This document shows, piece after piece, positions 26,264 to 36,500 of a DNA stretch of 41,115 nucleotides; the stretch's first letter is position 1; each line of letters begins with the position of its first letter. The position numbers and the translations under genes were made by a program. The notes below the pieces were generated by a model. It made no database searches. It was given only the letters and a program-made list of their open reading frames with translations, and was not told where the DNA came from. Location: contig DASUFH010000191.1 of NCBI GenBank assembly GCA_036274645.1, positions 1 through 41,115 of the forward strand, read 5' to 3'. Source of the stretch: DASUFH01 sp036274645 (GTDB lineage: Bacteria; Acidobacteriota; Terriglobia; 20CM-2-55-15).

Positions 26264-26289
26264 CGGCGGTCATAGACCGCCCCTACAAG
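26264..26289 (+). repeat. Copy of the GGCGGTCATAGACCGCC repeat
   Basis: Identical over 25 of 26 bases to the right arm of the element at 598-623, including the trailing CCTACAAG. Only a single arm is present here. Confidence 0.75.
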
Positions 26290-26329
26290 TGGGGAAGGAA
26301 AAGGGGGCGCCGAACTACGACGCTGAATG

Positions 26330-26392
26330 CCCCCTGCCACTTGTTGATGATTCTCCTTCTGCGACGGGGGAGAGCTGCGAAGCGGCAGGGGG
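26330..26392. repeat. Intergenic palindrome with CCCCCTGCC / GGCAGGGGG arms
   Basis: Perfect 9-base arms at 26330-26338 and 26384-26392 enclose 45 bases that themselves contain CTCCTTCTGCGACGGGGGAG. It is not present elsewhere in the window. Likely another intergenic repeat family; identity not established. Confidence 0.55.
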
Positions 26393-26669
26393 TCATAACG
26401 CGTCAGTTTCTCCTGCGATGCGCCCCGGTCTCATCGCGTACCCCGCTATGACCGCCCAACCCATTGCTTCAGGTTTCCTACAGGATCGTGGGATTGTCGG
26501 CCGTAATACGACAGGTATGTGGCAGCGCAACGCTTCGGTTTTGCCTGACAGCTGGCGATCTTCGTCACTGGAACCTTTTTTCTGACAACAACATCGCATC
26601 GGTCCGGCAGTCAATCCCGCCGAAAGGCCCTCGCTGTGCATTGGCCTGTGCCGGAGGAGGGAACATACG

Positions 26670-28019
26670 ATGTTGAACCGGCGCTTTCTGATGGCGCAAA
26701 CCGTAGCAGTTGTCCTTTTGATGGGGGCGCTGGAAATCAGTCTGCAGGCGGAGAACGCGCCGCCGGCGGCGGCAAAGCCTCCGGAGAAGCTCTCCGAGAG
26801 TTTGAACCGCAGCATACCCAAATGGGTGTCGTTCAGCGGCGAGTATCGGATGCGGGTGGAAGGTCTCGGAGGGATCGGTTTCAAGCCGGCCCTGACCGAC
26901 GCCTACACGCTCAGCCGATTGCGGCTCAACGTTCTGTTCAAGCCGACGCCATGGATGCGTCTGATGCTGCAGGGTCAGGATGCCGAGGTGATGGCCAGAA
27001 ACGCCAAGCCGGACGCGGCGCCGTTCCAGGACAAGTTTGATCTGCGCCAGGCCTATGTCGAGATCGGGAACGCGGAAACCAAATCGTTTGCGCTCAAGGT
27101 CGGCCGCCAGGAACTCTTCTTTGGCGAGCAGCGTCTCATTGGTCATTTGAACTGGACCAACACCGCGCGGTCGTTTGACGCGGTGCGCGCGACCTATCGG
27201 CAGGGCAAGGCGCGAGTCGATGTGTTTTCCGCATCCGTCGTGCGGTTCTACGACGGCGCCTTCAACAAGCGCGGAGACGGCGACAACATTCATGGCGCCT
27301 ATGCGGTCTTCAACGTCATGCCCAACAAGGGCACGCTCGACACGTACGTTTTCTGGCGCGAGCAGAGCGCGGTCAAGAGTGAGGGCGGTCCGCTCGACAA
27401 ACTCGACGCCGAGACAATCGGCGCCCGCGTGGCGGGGAAGTTTACGGAAAGTTTTGATTACAGCGTCGAAGCGGCAGGGCAATTGGGTTCGGTCGCGTCT
27501 GACGATGTGCGCGCCTGGGCCGGGCGCGTGGCAATCGGGCACACGATGGCGAAGGCCAGATTCAAGCCCCGCCTGGTTGCCGCTTTTGAATACGCTTCGG
27601 GAGACAAGGATCCCACCGACGGCCGCCGCCAGACGTTCGATCAGCTGTATCCAACCGGCCATGACCGGCTGGGCCTCGCGGACCAGGTGGGCTGGAGAAA
27701 CATTGCCGGCGCCCGGGCCGGCATCGAAATGAAGCTGGCCCCCCGTCTATCGATGAACAGCAACTATTTGTCCTGGTGGCTGGCGGATCCCCACGACGCG
27801 CTCTACAACGCCGCTGGCGCAGCCATCGCCAAGGTGGCCGCCGGTACCGCCGGTCATCATGTCGGTCAGGAAGGCGACATCCAGGCGGTTTTCACCTTGA
27901 ATTCGTTGTTCCAGATCGCCGGCGGCTACGGCCACGTTTTTCCCGGCACATTCCTGAAAAACGCGACGCCCGGCGAGTCGTACAAGTTTTCGTACGTGAT
28001 GGCGACGTATCAGTTCTGA
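26670..28019 (+). CDS. Outer-membrane porin of the alginate-export family
   Basis: A 449-residue protein with a signal peptide (MLNRRFLMAQTVAVVLLMGA, cut near SLQAE) and GGAGG upstream of ATG 26670. The mature protein is an alternating-strand beta barrel with family phrases SFSGEYRMRVEGLGG, AYTLSRLRLNVLFKPTPWMR, DLRQAYVEIGNAETKSFALK, VGRQELFFGEQRLIG and the terminal strand KFSYVMATYQF ending in an aromatic residue, the usual outer-membrane assembly signal. Members pass anionic polysaccharides or small anions; AlgE-like alginate secretion is only one role. It is followed 16 bases later by two NrtD-like ATPase genes on the same strand, suggesting a shared transcript. Confidence 0.85.
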   Translation: MLNRRFLMAQTVAVVLLMGALEISLQAENAPPAAAKPPEKLSESLNRSIPKWVSFSGEYRMRVEGLGGIGFKPALTDAYTLSRLRLNVLFKPTPWMRLMLQGQDAEVMARNAKPDAAPFQDKFDLRQAYVEIGNAETKSFALKVGRQELFFGEQRLIGHLNWTNTARSFDAVRATYRQGKARVDVFSASVVRFYDGAFNKRGDGDNIHGAYAVFNVMPNKGTLDTYVFWREQSAVKSEGGPLDKLDAETIGARVAGKFTESFDYSVEAAGQLGSVASDDVRAWAGRVAIGHTMAKARFKPRLVAAFEYASGDKDPTDGRRQTFDQLYPTGHDRLGLADQVGWRNIAGARAGIEMKLAPRLSMNSNYLSWWLADPHDALYNAAGAAIAKVAAGTAGHHVGQEGDIQAVFTLNSLFQIAGGYGHVFPGTFLKNATPGESYKFSYVMATYQF

Positions 28020-28035
28020 CGAAAGGGCTAAGGCA

Positions 28036-28883
<848 letters not shown>

Positions 28884-28887
<4 letters not shown>

Positions 28888-29687
28888 TTCCACTTGAGAT
28901 TACCGGCATGACGAAGATCTTCGATACGCCCGCCGGGCCGTTCGTCGCGCTGAAAGATGTCAGCGTACGGTTCAAGGACGGGGAGTTCGTCTGCATCCTC
29001 GGTCATTCCGGCTGTGGCAAGTCCACGGTTCTATCCATCGTGGCGGGTTTGCAACGGGCGACCTACGGCGGCGTCGTCATCGACGGCAAACAGGTCGACG
29101 AGCCCGGGACCGACCGCGGCGTCGTGTTTCAGTCGCCGTGCCTGTTGCCCTGGCTGACCGCCGGCGAAAACGTGGAACTGGCCATCGGCCAGGCGTTCCC
29201 GAGCTATACGACGGCCCGCAAGAGGCAGGAGGCCGGCAAATATCTCGACCTCGTCGGTGTCGGAGCCGCCTACCGTCAGCGTCCGGCGGAACTCTCGCTC
29301 GGAACGCAGCAATGCGTCGCGCTCGCCCGCGCATTCTCGACGAATCCCCGGTTTCTGCTCCTCGACGAGCCGTTTTCCATGCTCGATTCGCTGACGCGTC
29401 TGGACATTCAGGACATCCTTCTTCACACCTGGGAGCGATCGCGCAAGCTCGTGGTCATGGTGACGCACGATGTCGATGAAGCGATCTACCTTTCCGACCG
29501 CATCGTCCTGATGACGGACGGTCCCGAAGCCCGAGTCGGAGAAATTGTGGAGATTCCGTTTTCCCGCCCCCGCAACCGCATCGACGTACTCGAACACCCC
29601 GAGTACTACGCTACACGCGCCCGCATACTCGACTTCCTTGAAAACCACGCCAAACAACTCGCCGGCGCCGCCGCTCGGACGGTCTGA
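28884..29687 (+). CDS. ABC transporter ATPase, NrtD/SsuB-like, with degenerate signature motif
   Basis: A 267-residue ATPase starting at GTG 28884 with GGAGGG about seven bases upstream. Walker A GHSGCGKS (40-47), Gln83 in VFQSPCLLPW, Walker B FLLLDEP (Glu162) and switch His195 in VTHDVDEA are normal. The signature is LSLGT (137-141) followed by QQCVALARAF in place of LSGGM/Q followed by QR. This is the partner of the preceding ATPase. No transmembrane partner is encoded nearby; candidates must lie elsewhere in the genome or the pair serves another membrane complex. Confidence 0.88.
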
Positions 29688-29743
29688 CCACCTTCTGCAG
29701 ATCGTCCGGGTGGCGCGCGCCGCCCCCCTTTTCTCCGGTTATT

Positions 29744-29790
29744 CATTGTCCGTTGTCGATTGTCCATTTCCCAATCGACAACGGACAATG
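29744..29790. repeat. Perfect 19-bp inverted repeat after the ATPase genes
   Basis: Arms at 29744-29762 (CATTGTCCGTTGTCGATTG) and 29772-29790 are perfect inverted copies around a 9-base loop. It lies between the convergent ATPase pair (plus) and the alpha/beta hydrolase gene (minus), where it could end transcription from both sides, though no T-run follows; it may also be a mobile intergenic repeat. Confidence 0.75.
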
Positions 29791-29822
29791 GAAAATCGGG
29801 GGGCAGGCCGACGGGTGATGGT

Positions 29823-30902
29823 TCAGCGCGCGGGACAGGGATTCTCGAGCCGGATCTTCTTGAAGGGAGTGCCATCCGGCCACGTTCCGAGGAACAGTTG
29901 TTCCGCAGTACCCTGGCCGAAAACCACCGATGGCAGATTCCGGGGCGCGGCGTCGTCAATAAGAGCGTCGAGCGTCTTCCAGTAGCCGAAGAAGTCGAGT
30001 TGATTCATCGACGGCGATTCCTCGAAGCCCTTCCGTCCACCGATCTGGCCCGGAAACGACCGGCGGGTGAGCGCAAAATCATAGCGGCTGTCGGGCGCTC
30101 CCGGAGAGCCGTGCGCCGCGTTGACTCGGTTGCCGTTGTTCTGATCGGAAGGCAGGATCATCAGGACGCGCCGGTCCGGTTGGATGCCGCACATCTGTTT
30201 GAAGACGAGCCGGGCGGTCGGCAGTCCGATGTCGGTGTCCGCCTCTCCGGTGAGCACGGCGACGGGTAATGTCGGGGGCAGTTCTTTAATCGGGCCGATA
30301 ATACTCTTCGATTCCGGACCGTGAACAACGTGATGGGCGTCGCCCGGCGCCGCCAGCATCATTGCTCTCGGGGCGGGCAAGCCGAAGCGCTCGGGGTTCA
30401 GCGCGAGGTTGATCGAGATGGCGGCGCCCATCGAGTATCCGAAATAGACCACGCGTTCCGGGTCAATCTCCAGGCGTTCCTTCGCCAGCGCGTCGAGCCC
30501 GCGTTTGTCGGCCCATCCTGCCGCTTCGGTGACGATTTGCGGGGAGGTCTTTTCCGACTCCTGATAAACGGGATAAACGACGACCTGTCCGCTGCGCGTC
30601 AGGTGATCGATCCAGCCGCCGAAGTTTTTGGGATTCATGCCCTGCCATCCGTGATGAAAGAGCACGACCGGAACCTTGCCGGAGAGCCGCGGAGAAGAGG
30701 GAAGAAACAGATAGACCCGTCCGGCGCCTTCGCCGATGACTCGAACCTCGACGGCGCCGTGAACGTGTCGCTGTTCACGCGCTTCCGGACCCAGTAGCTG
30801 GTTCATTTCGGCAACGGTAGGACGTCCGGTCCCCGCGCCGATGGCGCCGGGCAACATGGCGGCCACCGCAAATACGGCTCCGGCGAGCGTCGGCTTCCTC
30901 AT
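29823..30902 (-). CDS. Secreted alpha/beta hydrolase
   Basis: A 359-residue protein with a signal peptide (MRKPTLAGAVFAVAAMLPGA). ATG 30902 overlaps the stop of the preceding SGNH gene by ATGA; the much longer open frame upstream is not protein-like. The fold shows PVVLFHHGWQGMNP (oxyanion HGW, about 83-86), the nucleophile elbow GYSMG (Ser157), and a late acidic/His region (VLTGEADTDIG, then possibly His in NAAHGSP). It is the last gene of an operon with an SGNH hydrolase and an MBOAT acyltransferase and may trim or transfer acyl groups on an envelope polymer; substrate unknown. Confidence 0.82.
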   Translation of the reverse strand: MRKPTLAGAVFAVAAMLPGAIGAGTGRPTVAEMNQLLGPEAREQRHVHGAVEVRVIGEGAGRVYLFLPSSPRLSGKVPVVLFHHGWQGMNPKNFGGWIDHLTRSGQVVVYPVYQESEKTSPQIVTEAAGWADKRGLDALAKERLEIDPERVVYFGYSMGAAISINLALNPERFGLPAPRAMMLAAPGDAHHVVHGPESKSIIGPIKELPPTLPVAVLTGEADTDIGLPTARLVFKQMCGIQPDRRVLMILPSDQNNGNRVNAAHGSPGAPDSRYDFALTRRSFPGQIGGRKGFEESPSMNQLDFFGYWKTLDALIDDAAPRNLPSVVFGQGTAEQLFLGTWPDGTPFKKIRLENPCPAR

Positions 30903-32026
30903 CTCGATATGCCTCGGCGCGCGTTCAGCGCAGACGGCGTGATCACCGCTGCGGCCGCGCGGTTTGTCGGCGTTACTGGCGACGGTGTCTGCTGATCCAG
31001 CCAGTGGAGCAACACGGGAATCAATAAGGACGCGCCTTCGTCGGATATGTGAATGCCGTCGGAAGCGCGAATGCGCAGGGTCCGGCCGTCGGAAGTCGTC
31101 AGGAACTCCCGAAATGCGCCCATCTCGTCGCCGATATAGGGCGCCGGGTTCCACCAGGTCGCCTTCGGGTGCCCGTTCACAACGGTATAGACGATCCGGT
31201 TGATCTCTTCCATGCGCCGATTGTAGTTTTCCATCTTCATGGGCGGCAGGCCGATCCAGATCACCTGCGCGCCGCCGGCCGAGATCAATTCCAGAAAACT
31301 GGCGAGCCGGCGCCGGTAAACCTCGATCCATTTGTCGGTGCCGAACGCCAGAACCTCGCCGTTCTCGACGAAGCCCTGCCCGTCATTGGCGCCGAGCGCC
31401 ACGATAACGATGTCGGGATGTTCGGAAGCGAGCATGGCCGGGTACTGGCGCATCCAGTCGAAGACTTCCGGACGCGCGAGTCCCGTGCCGGAGCGGTATG
31501 CCTTGACCACGTGAAGGTCCTGCCGGTTCGCTGTTTCCCGAAGCAACACCGCGCTCAATCCCACAGTCATCATGGAATCGCCGGTCAACGCGATGACGCG
31601 CGGCCGCCCGGGTGTCGGCGCGTTGATTGCGGGCAGCCGCGTCGATCGCGGCACACTGGCGACCAGCGGCGCCTTCAGGTCAGCCGCCGGCGGTTGCGGC
31701 AGGACCGGTTGTAGAGGCGTCTGGGCCGGATGCGCCGCTTCGGCCGTCTCGGATTCGGCAGTCTGGGCCGCGTCGTCCGACCAGCGTACTCTGGCCAGAT
31801 CGGTGATCGCGGTTTCCCGAAAGCTTTCCAGGCCGAGGGGCTGCATGGCGCGACGCCACGACGACGTCACACGAAGCGCCACCGTGCGCAGCGGTCCCAC
31901 TTCGAGCCGCTCAGCCCACACCTGCAGGCCGCGCGATTCCACCACCAGGATGACCGCGATGAATCCGCAGAACACCGCCGCCATCTGGTGACTCGAGTTG
32001 AAAATTCCGGGTGGTCTCGCGCGCAT
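30899..32026 (-). CDS. Membrane-anchored SGNH hydrolase (DUF459-like), probable O-acyl transfer partner
   Basis: A 375-residue protein with one N-terminal membrane segment (14-30, QMAAVFCGFIAVILVV), a Pro/Ala-rich periplasmic stalk (85-140) and an SGNH domain from 143: block I TGDSMM with Ser151, block III GANDG with Asn214, block V DGIH with Asp323/His326. Such anchored SGNH proteins next to an MBOAT usually move acyl groups to polysaccharide on the periplasmic side (compare AlgJ/AlgX, PatB). It begins six bases after the MBOAT stop and overlaps the hydrolase gene. Confidence 0.85.
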   Translation of the reverse strand: MRARPPGIFNSSHQMAAVFCGFIAVILVVESRGLQVWAERLEVGPLRTVALRVTSSWRRAMQPLGLESFRETAITDLARVRWSDDAAQTAESETAEAAHPAQTPLQPVLPQPPAADLKAPLVASVPRSTRLPAINAPTPGRPRVIALTGDSMMTVGLSAVLLRETANRQDLHVVKAYRSGTGLARPEVFDWMRQYPAMLASEHPDIVIVALGANDGQGFVENGEVLAFGTDKWIEVYRRRLASFLELISAGGAQVIWIGLPPMKMENYNRRMEEINRIVYTVVNGHPKATWWNPAPYIGDEMGAFREFLTTSDGRTLRIRASDGIHISDEGASLLIPVLLHWLDQQTPSPVTPTNRAAAAVITPSALNARRGISR

Positions 32027-32031
32027 GGTTC

Positions 32032-33453
32032 CTAAAACTGAAAATAGATGAACGGAGCGACTCCGCTCGGTCCCAGAAGTTCGATTCCAATCACAGCGGC
32101 CGCCAGCGCCGCGCCCCGCGCAAACGCCGGCCAGCGGGCCAGTTCGCCTTCAATACCCTTCCGCCAGCGCCGCGGCTGGTATTGTCCCGCCAGTCCAAGG
32201 ACCAGCACGAGAAGTACCGGTCCGGTCAGCAGTGTGGCGGCCCCCGCCACGCTCAAATTGCGGAGGATCGAAAACGCGATCTCAAACGTGGGCGCCCGGA
32301 AGAATATCCAGCCGAAACACACGGCGTGGAACATCAGAATGCGCGAAATCCATGTCCAGCCCTCGGTTTCGCGCAGGTTCTGGATGGTTTCCGACTTTGT
32401 GGAAGCCCACAGCCGGTGAATCGCGAGATAGGCGCCCTGCAGGCCGCCCCAGATGACGAATGTCCATGCGGCGCCGTGCCAGAGTCCGCCGAGCAGCATC
32501 GTGATCATCAGGTTGATCATGGTGCGCCGGGGTGTGCCGCGGGACCCGCCAAGGGGAATATAGAGGTAGTCGCGCAGCCAGCTGGACAGCGAGATGTGCC
32601 ACCGCTTCCAGAAATCCTGCGGATCCGTCGCCGTGTAGGGGGAGTTGAAGTTCCGGGGAAATCGGTAGCCCAGCAGGAGCGCGCATCCGATCGCAATGTC
32701 GGTGTACCCGGAGAAGTCGCAGTAGATCTGCGCCGCATACCCGTAGACCGCGAGCAGCGTGTCCCAGCGAGCGTAGCTCTGGGGTACCAGGAAGACCGGA
32801 TCCACCAGTCGTGTCGCCAGCATGTTCGAGATGATCACCTTCTTGAACAGGCCGGCCACGATCAGCATCAACCCGCGGTTCACACGGATCGTTTCCGGGT
32901 TTCGCATCACCCGGAGCTGCGGCAGGAACGACGAGGCGCGCAGAATCGGTCCGGCAATGAGCTGCGGAAAGAACGCGACGTAGAGCAGCGCGTCTTCCAT
33001 GTGGACCGGGCCCCGCAGCTTGCGGCGATACACGTCCATCAGCAGGGAAATCGCGTGAAATACGAAAAACGACACGCCGATGGGCAACAGCGGGATCGCA
33101 ATGGGCGCCGCCGGCGGAACGCCGAAGATTCCCCATATGCCGAACGCCGTGGTCAGGATGAAGCCCGTGTACTTGTAGTAGACGAGCGCGGCCAGGCACG
33201 CCGCGATACCGCGAATGAGCCAGCGCTTGCGGAGCGCTTCGTCCTCTGTGCGCTCAATCCGCTGGGCAACCCATCCGGCAATCAGCGAGATGACGAGCAG
33301 GAGCGGGACGTAAAGCCAGTTCCAGAATCCATAGAACACATAGCTGGCGACCAGCAGAAAGCGCTTGTGCCATTCCGGAAAGCGATAAAGCTCCCATGCA
33401 ACAGCCAGAGCAACGACAAAAAAGAGCGCGAATTCGACGGTCGGAAACAGCAT
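32032..33453 (-). CDS. MBOAT O-acyltransferase, AlgI-like
   Basis: A 473-residue membrane protein with about ten hydrophobic segments. MBOAT hallmarks are YYKYTGF (92-98), PIGVSFFVFHAISLLMDVYR (124-143), FFPQLIAGPI (161-170), the block DFWKRWHISLSSWLRDYLYI (280-299) with His286, and LLGGLWHGAAWTF with the invariant His326. The family moves an acyl group, usually acetyl, across the inner membrane to a periplasmic acceptor such as alginate, cellulose, teichoic acid or peptidoglycan. First gene of the MBOAT-SGNH-hydrolase operon. The alginate-export-type porin at 26.7 kb may belong to the same polysaccharide, but it is not in the same transcript. Confidence 0.95.
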   Translation of the reverse strand: MLFPTVEFALFFVVALAVAWELYRFPEWHKRFLLVASYVFYGFWNWLYVPLLLVISLIAGWVAQRIERTEDEALRKRWLIRGIAACLAALVYYKYTGFILTTAFGIWGIFGVPPAAPIAIPLLPIGVSFFVFHAISLLMDVYRRKLRGPVHMEDALLYVAFFPQLIAGPILRASSFLPQLRVMRNPETIRVNRGLMLIVAGLFKKVIISNMLATRLVDPVFLVPQSYARWDTLLAVYGYAAQIYCDFSGYTDIAIGCALLLGYRFPRNFNSPYTATDPQDFWKRWHISLSSWLRDYLYIPLGGSRGTPRRTMINLMITMLLGGLWHGAAWTFVIWGGLQGAYLAIHRLWASTKSETIQNLRETEGWTWISRILMFHAVCFGWIFFRAPTFEIAFSILRNLSVAGAATLLTGPVLLVLVLGLAGQYQPRRWRKGIEGELARWPAFARGAALAAAVIGIELLGPSGVAPFIYFQF

Positions 33454-33513
33454 ATGAAAAACGGGCCATATTGTATCGCGGGGTCACGCGAGAGCAAGAC
33501 CGTACCCTGCCCT

Positions 33514-36500
33514 TCAGTAGTTCAGTTTGATACCCAGCTGTACGACCCGCGGATCACCGGCCGACGAAATCGTTCCGAACGCGCCATTTCCAAGTTGGAC
33601 ATTGGGCGCGCCCAGCGGCGGTGTGTTGGTCACGTTGAAGACTTCGGCGCGGAACTCCAGGTCGGCCCGATCGCTGACGGGTGTTTTTCTGATCAGCGCC
33701 ACATCGGCGTTGCGGTAGGCCGGGCCCCGCACGGGATTCCGGGAACTGGTTCCGATCGTGAACCGAGGCGCTATCGTAAACGCGGCCGTGTCGAAGAATC
33801 GCGCCGTCGATCGTTCACCCGCCGGCAGTTCGGGATTTCCGGTCCGGTTGGGGCGCTGGACGCCGAAGCCGGCGAACGCATTGAAGTTGGTGGCCTGGGT
33901 GACCGCCAGCGGCATGCCGGACTGGGCCCTGGCGATCGCCGTCAGTTGCCAGCCGCGCATCAGCCTCGGGAGATTGCCCGAAGGCAGTTGCCAGGTCAGC
34001 GCCCCGACGAAGACATTCGGCGTATCCCCGGTCGAAACGTCCCGTTCAATCCGCCGATTATAGGAATCCGCGACAGGGAAGTTCGCGGTCGGTCCCGTCG
34101 TGATGGCTGCGTCGAACACCGACGAGGCTTCGTCGATGAGCTTCGACCGCGTGTATGCCGCGAGCGCCGAGAAACCACCAGACAGTCGCCGCTCGACCTT
34201 GATTTCGAGGGCGTTGTAGCTGGTGTTGCCCACGTTGTTGCGAAACAGCGTCACGTTGGTGAACTGCGGATAGGGGCGCAGCAACTGGGCCAGCGTCGTT
34301 GTGGGGCCGCCGAGCGACGACGATGCGGGGATCCGGCCGAAGTAGGGATTCGGCGCCTGCGCCAGCAGCGATGCGCCCTGGGCGAGTTGTTCCACCGTCA
34401 GCTGGTTGATGTTGGTGTCGGGGATGCCGACGTGAGTGATCTTCGATCCCGCGTATGCGATTTCCACAGAGAGGTTTGGGGAAAGCTCCCGTTGAATCGC
34501 AAAATTCCACTGCTGCGCGTAGCCGGAACCCAGATCGCGATCCACGGCAAACGCGCCCTGGCCCAGCGCCGCGTCGGCGGTGGGGCCGACCGGTGAAACG
34601 GCGGGTCCGGAGGAGAGCGTGAATGCCTGGTTCACACCGTCGAGACTGCGTTCGGCGACCGATTGGATGAACGGGAAATACGGATTGGTGAACGGTGTCG
34701 TGATGCCGGATTGCTCGATCCATACCAGCGCGTAACCGGCGCGGACGACCGTGGATTCCGCCGCCCGATAAGACAGTCCGAGCCTGGGCCCGAAATTCAG
34801 CTTGTGCAACCGCCGGGCAGAACGGGGAAATCCATTCTGGCCGAGATAATCCAGCTGGCCGGTTTCGAGGTTGAATACCGCTCCGTGGTCGTTGACCTCG
34901 GTCGAGGGGAAATTCAACGTGTAGCGCACACCCAGATTCACCGTGAGCCGGCGCGCCGCCTTCCAGTCATCCTGCGCGAAGTACTCCTGAATCATCGCGC
35001 GCGGCTTCAAGAAGTCCTGCTGCAGGTCGATCGTGAAGCGATCGACCTGGCCCAGCAGAAAACTGGCAAACGCGTTACCGGAAGAAGCCAGACCTGGCAG
35101 TCCTGTCTGCGCCGCGCTGAAGCTGAACGACCCCGTGGGAGCGGGCGGCTGAACGATGTCCATGCGTTCGAAGCGGAGGTCGAATCCGGCTTTCAGGAAA
35201 TGCGCGCCGCGCTGGAACGCAAAGACATCGGCGAGTTCGGTGACGTCGGTGCGGGAGTCGGCATACGCGCTCAGCGACGGTCCCAGTTGCTGCAGGCCGG
35301 CAACGGTAAACACCGGCATCGCGGAATTGAAGGCCGCATTCGACGGAATTCCCGGGATACCGAGGCTGGCGGTAGGCGCCGCATCCAGCTCCAGCGCCTT
35401 CAGAACGACCTGCCGCCGCGTATAACCCACGCGGAGTTCGTTGGTCGCGGATTGGCCGACGGTATGAACATACTGCGACGCGAACGAAAGGGCGGCTGTG
35501 CGCGTATCGCCCAACGCTCCGGAGGTCAACGTTCCGCTGCCGTCCGGCAACGGGGTTACCGGAAACTGCCGGTTGACGAGATAGGAAATCCGTCCGAAGA
35601 GTTGATCGCGGTCGCCGGCGCGGTGATCGATGCGGAGATCGCCCTGATCCTGGTTCTCGCGCTCGACGCCGACGCGTGTGTAGTTGTTTGCGGATCCCGG
35701 CGACGTGGGCAGCGGATACCGGTTCAGCAGCGCGAGGGCGGCCGGATCGAAACGATCCATGGGAATGGTGTTCGAGGGAAATGGATCGCGAATGATCGCT
35801 CCGCCGGGGTCCGTTCGCGTGGTTGCCGGGTCGTAAATCGCTGAAGTGAAGATTCCGTTTCGCTGTTCCAGTGTCGGCACGTTCGACACGCGCGTGCGGC
35901 CGATCGCTTGCCGCCCACCCTGGTAGTCCGCAAAGAAAAAGGTTCTGTCGCGCTCGATCGGGCCGCCGGCGGTGAAGCCGAACTGGTTTCGCCGGAAGAG
36001 CGGTTTGCCCGGATTCGACGGTGTGGCCGGCGCGAACAGGTTGCGCGCGTTGAGCGCTTCGTTTCTCGAAAACTCGAATACGGACCCGTGAATGTCGTTC
36101 GTGCCCGACCGTGTGGTCAGATTGACGACGCCGCCATTGAAACGTCCGAACTCCGCCGACGGGCTGTTGGACTCGATTTTGAATTCCTCGACCGCGTCGA
36201 TGACGGGCGTGTACGCCACCTGGCCGGGTTCGGGCTGCAGCACGGATATGCCATCGAACAGGTATTCGTTCGTGCGCGGCCGCCCTCCGTTGATGCGTGG
36301 GAGCGAGGAGGCCGGGGGAATCGACACGCCGGGCGCAAGCTGCGCGAGCGCCACATAGGAGCGTCCGTTGAGCGGAAGTCCGACAATCTTGCCGCTGTCG
36401 ATGACCTGTCCAAGATTGGCGGAGGAATCGCGCAGCAGCGGCGCGTCTGCCGTGACGGTCAACGTCTGCTCGACGGCGCCGGCCACCAGCCTGAAATCCA

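Larger units (their letters stand above)
26130..26669. other. Divergent intergenic region filled with repeats
   Basis: 540 bases between lysK (minus) and the porin gene (plus), with no gene supported. It contains a hairpin-like pair CTTTTTTGCGTC (near 26199) and GACGCAAAAGAAG (near 26242), the GGCGGTCATAGACCGCC repeat at 26264-26289, and a second long palindrome at 26330-26392. The last 80 bases should hold the porin promoter; no convincing -35/-10 pair was found. Confidence 0.5.

Noticed and set aside
30903..31331. N-terminal extension of the alpha/beta hydrolase to 502 residues
   Set aside because: The extension is Arg-rich, overlaps the SGNH gene, and ends just before a signal peptide with an ATGA-coupled start.
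32011..34596. 861-codon plus-strand open frame opposite the MBOAT gene and the TonB-dependent transporter
   Set aside because: Composition is Arg/Gly/Gln-rich with no motif; it is the antisense shadow of two well-supported genes.
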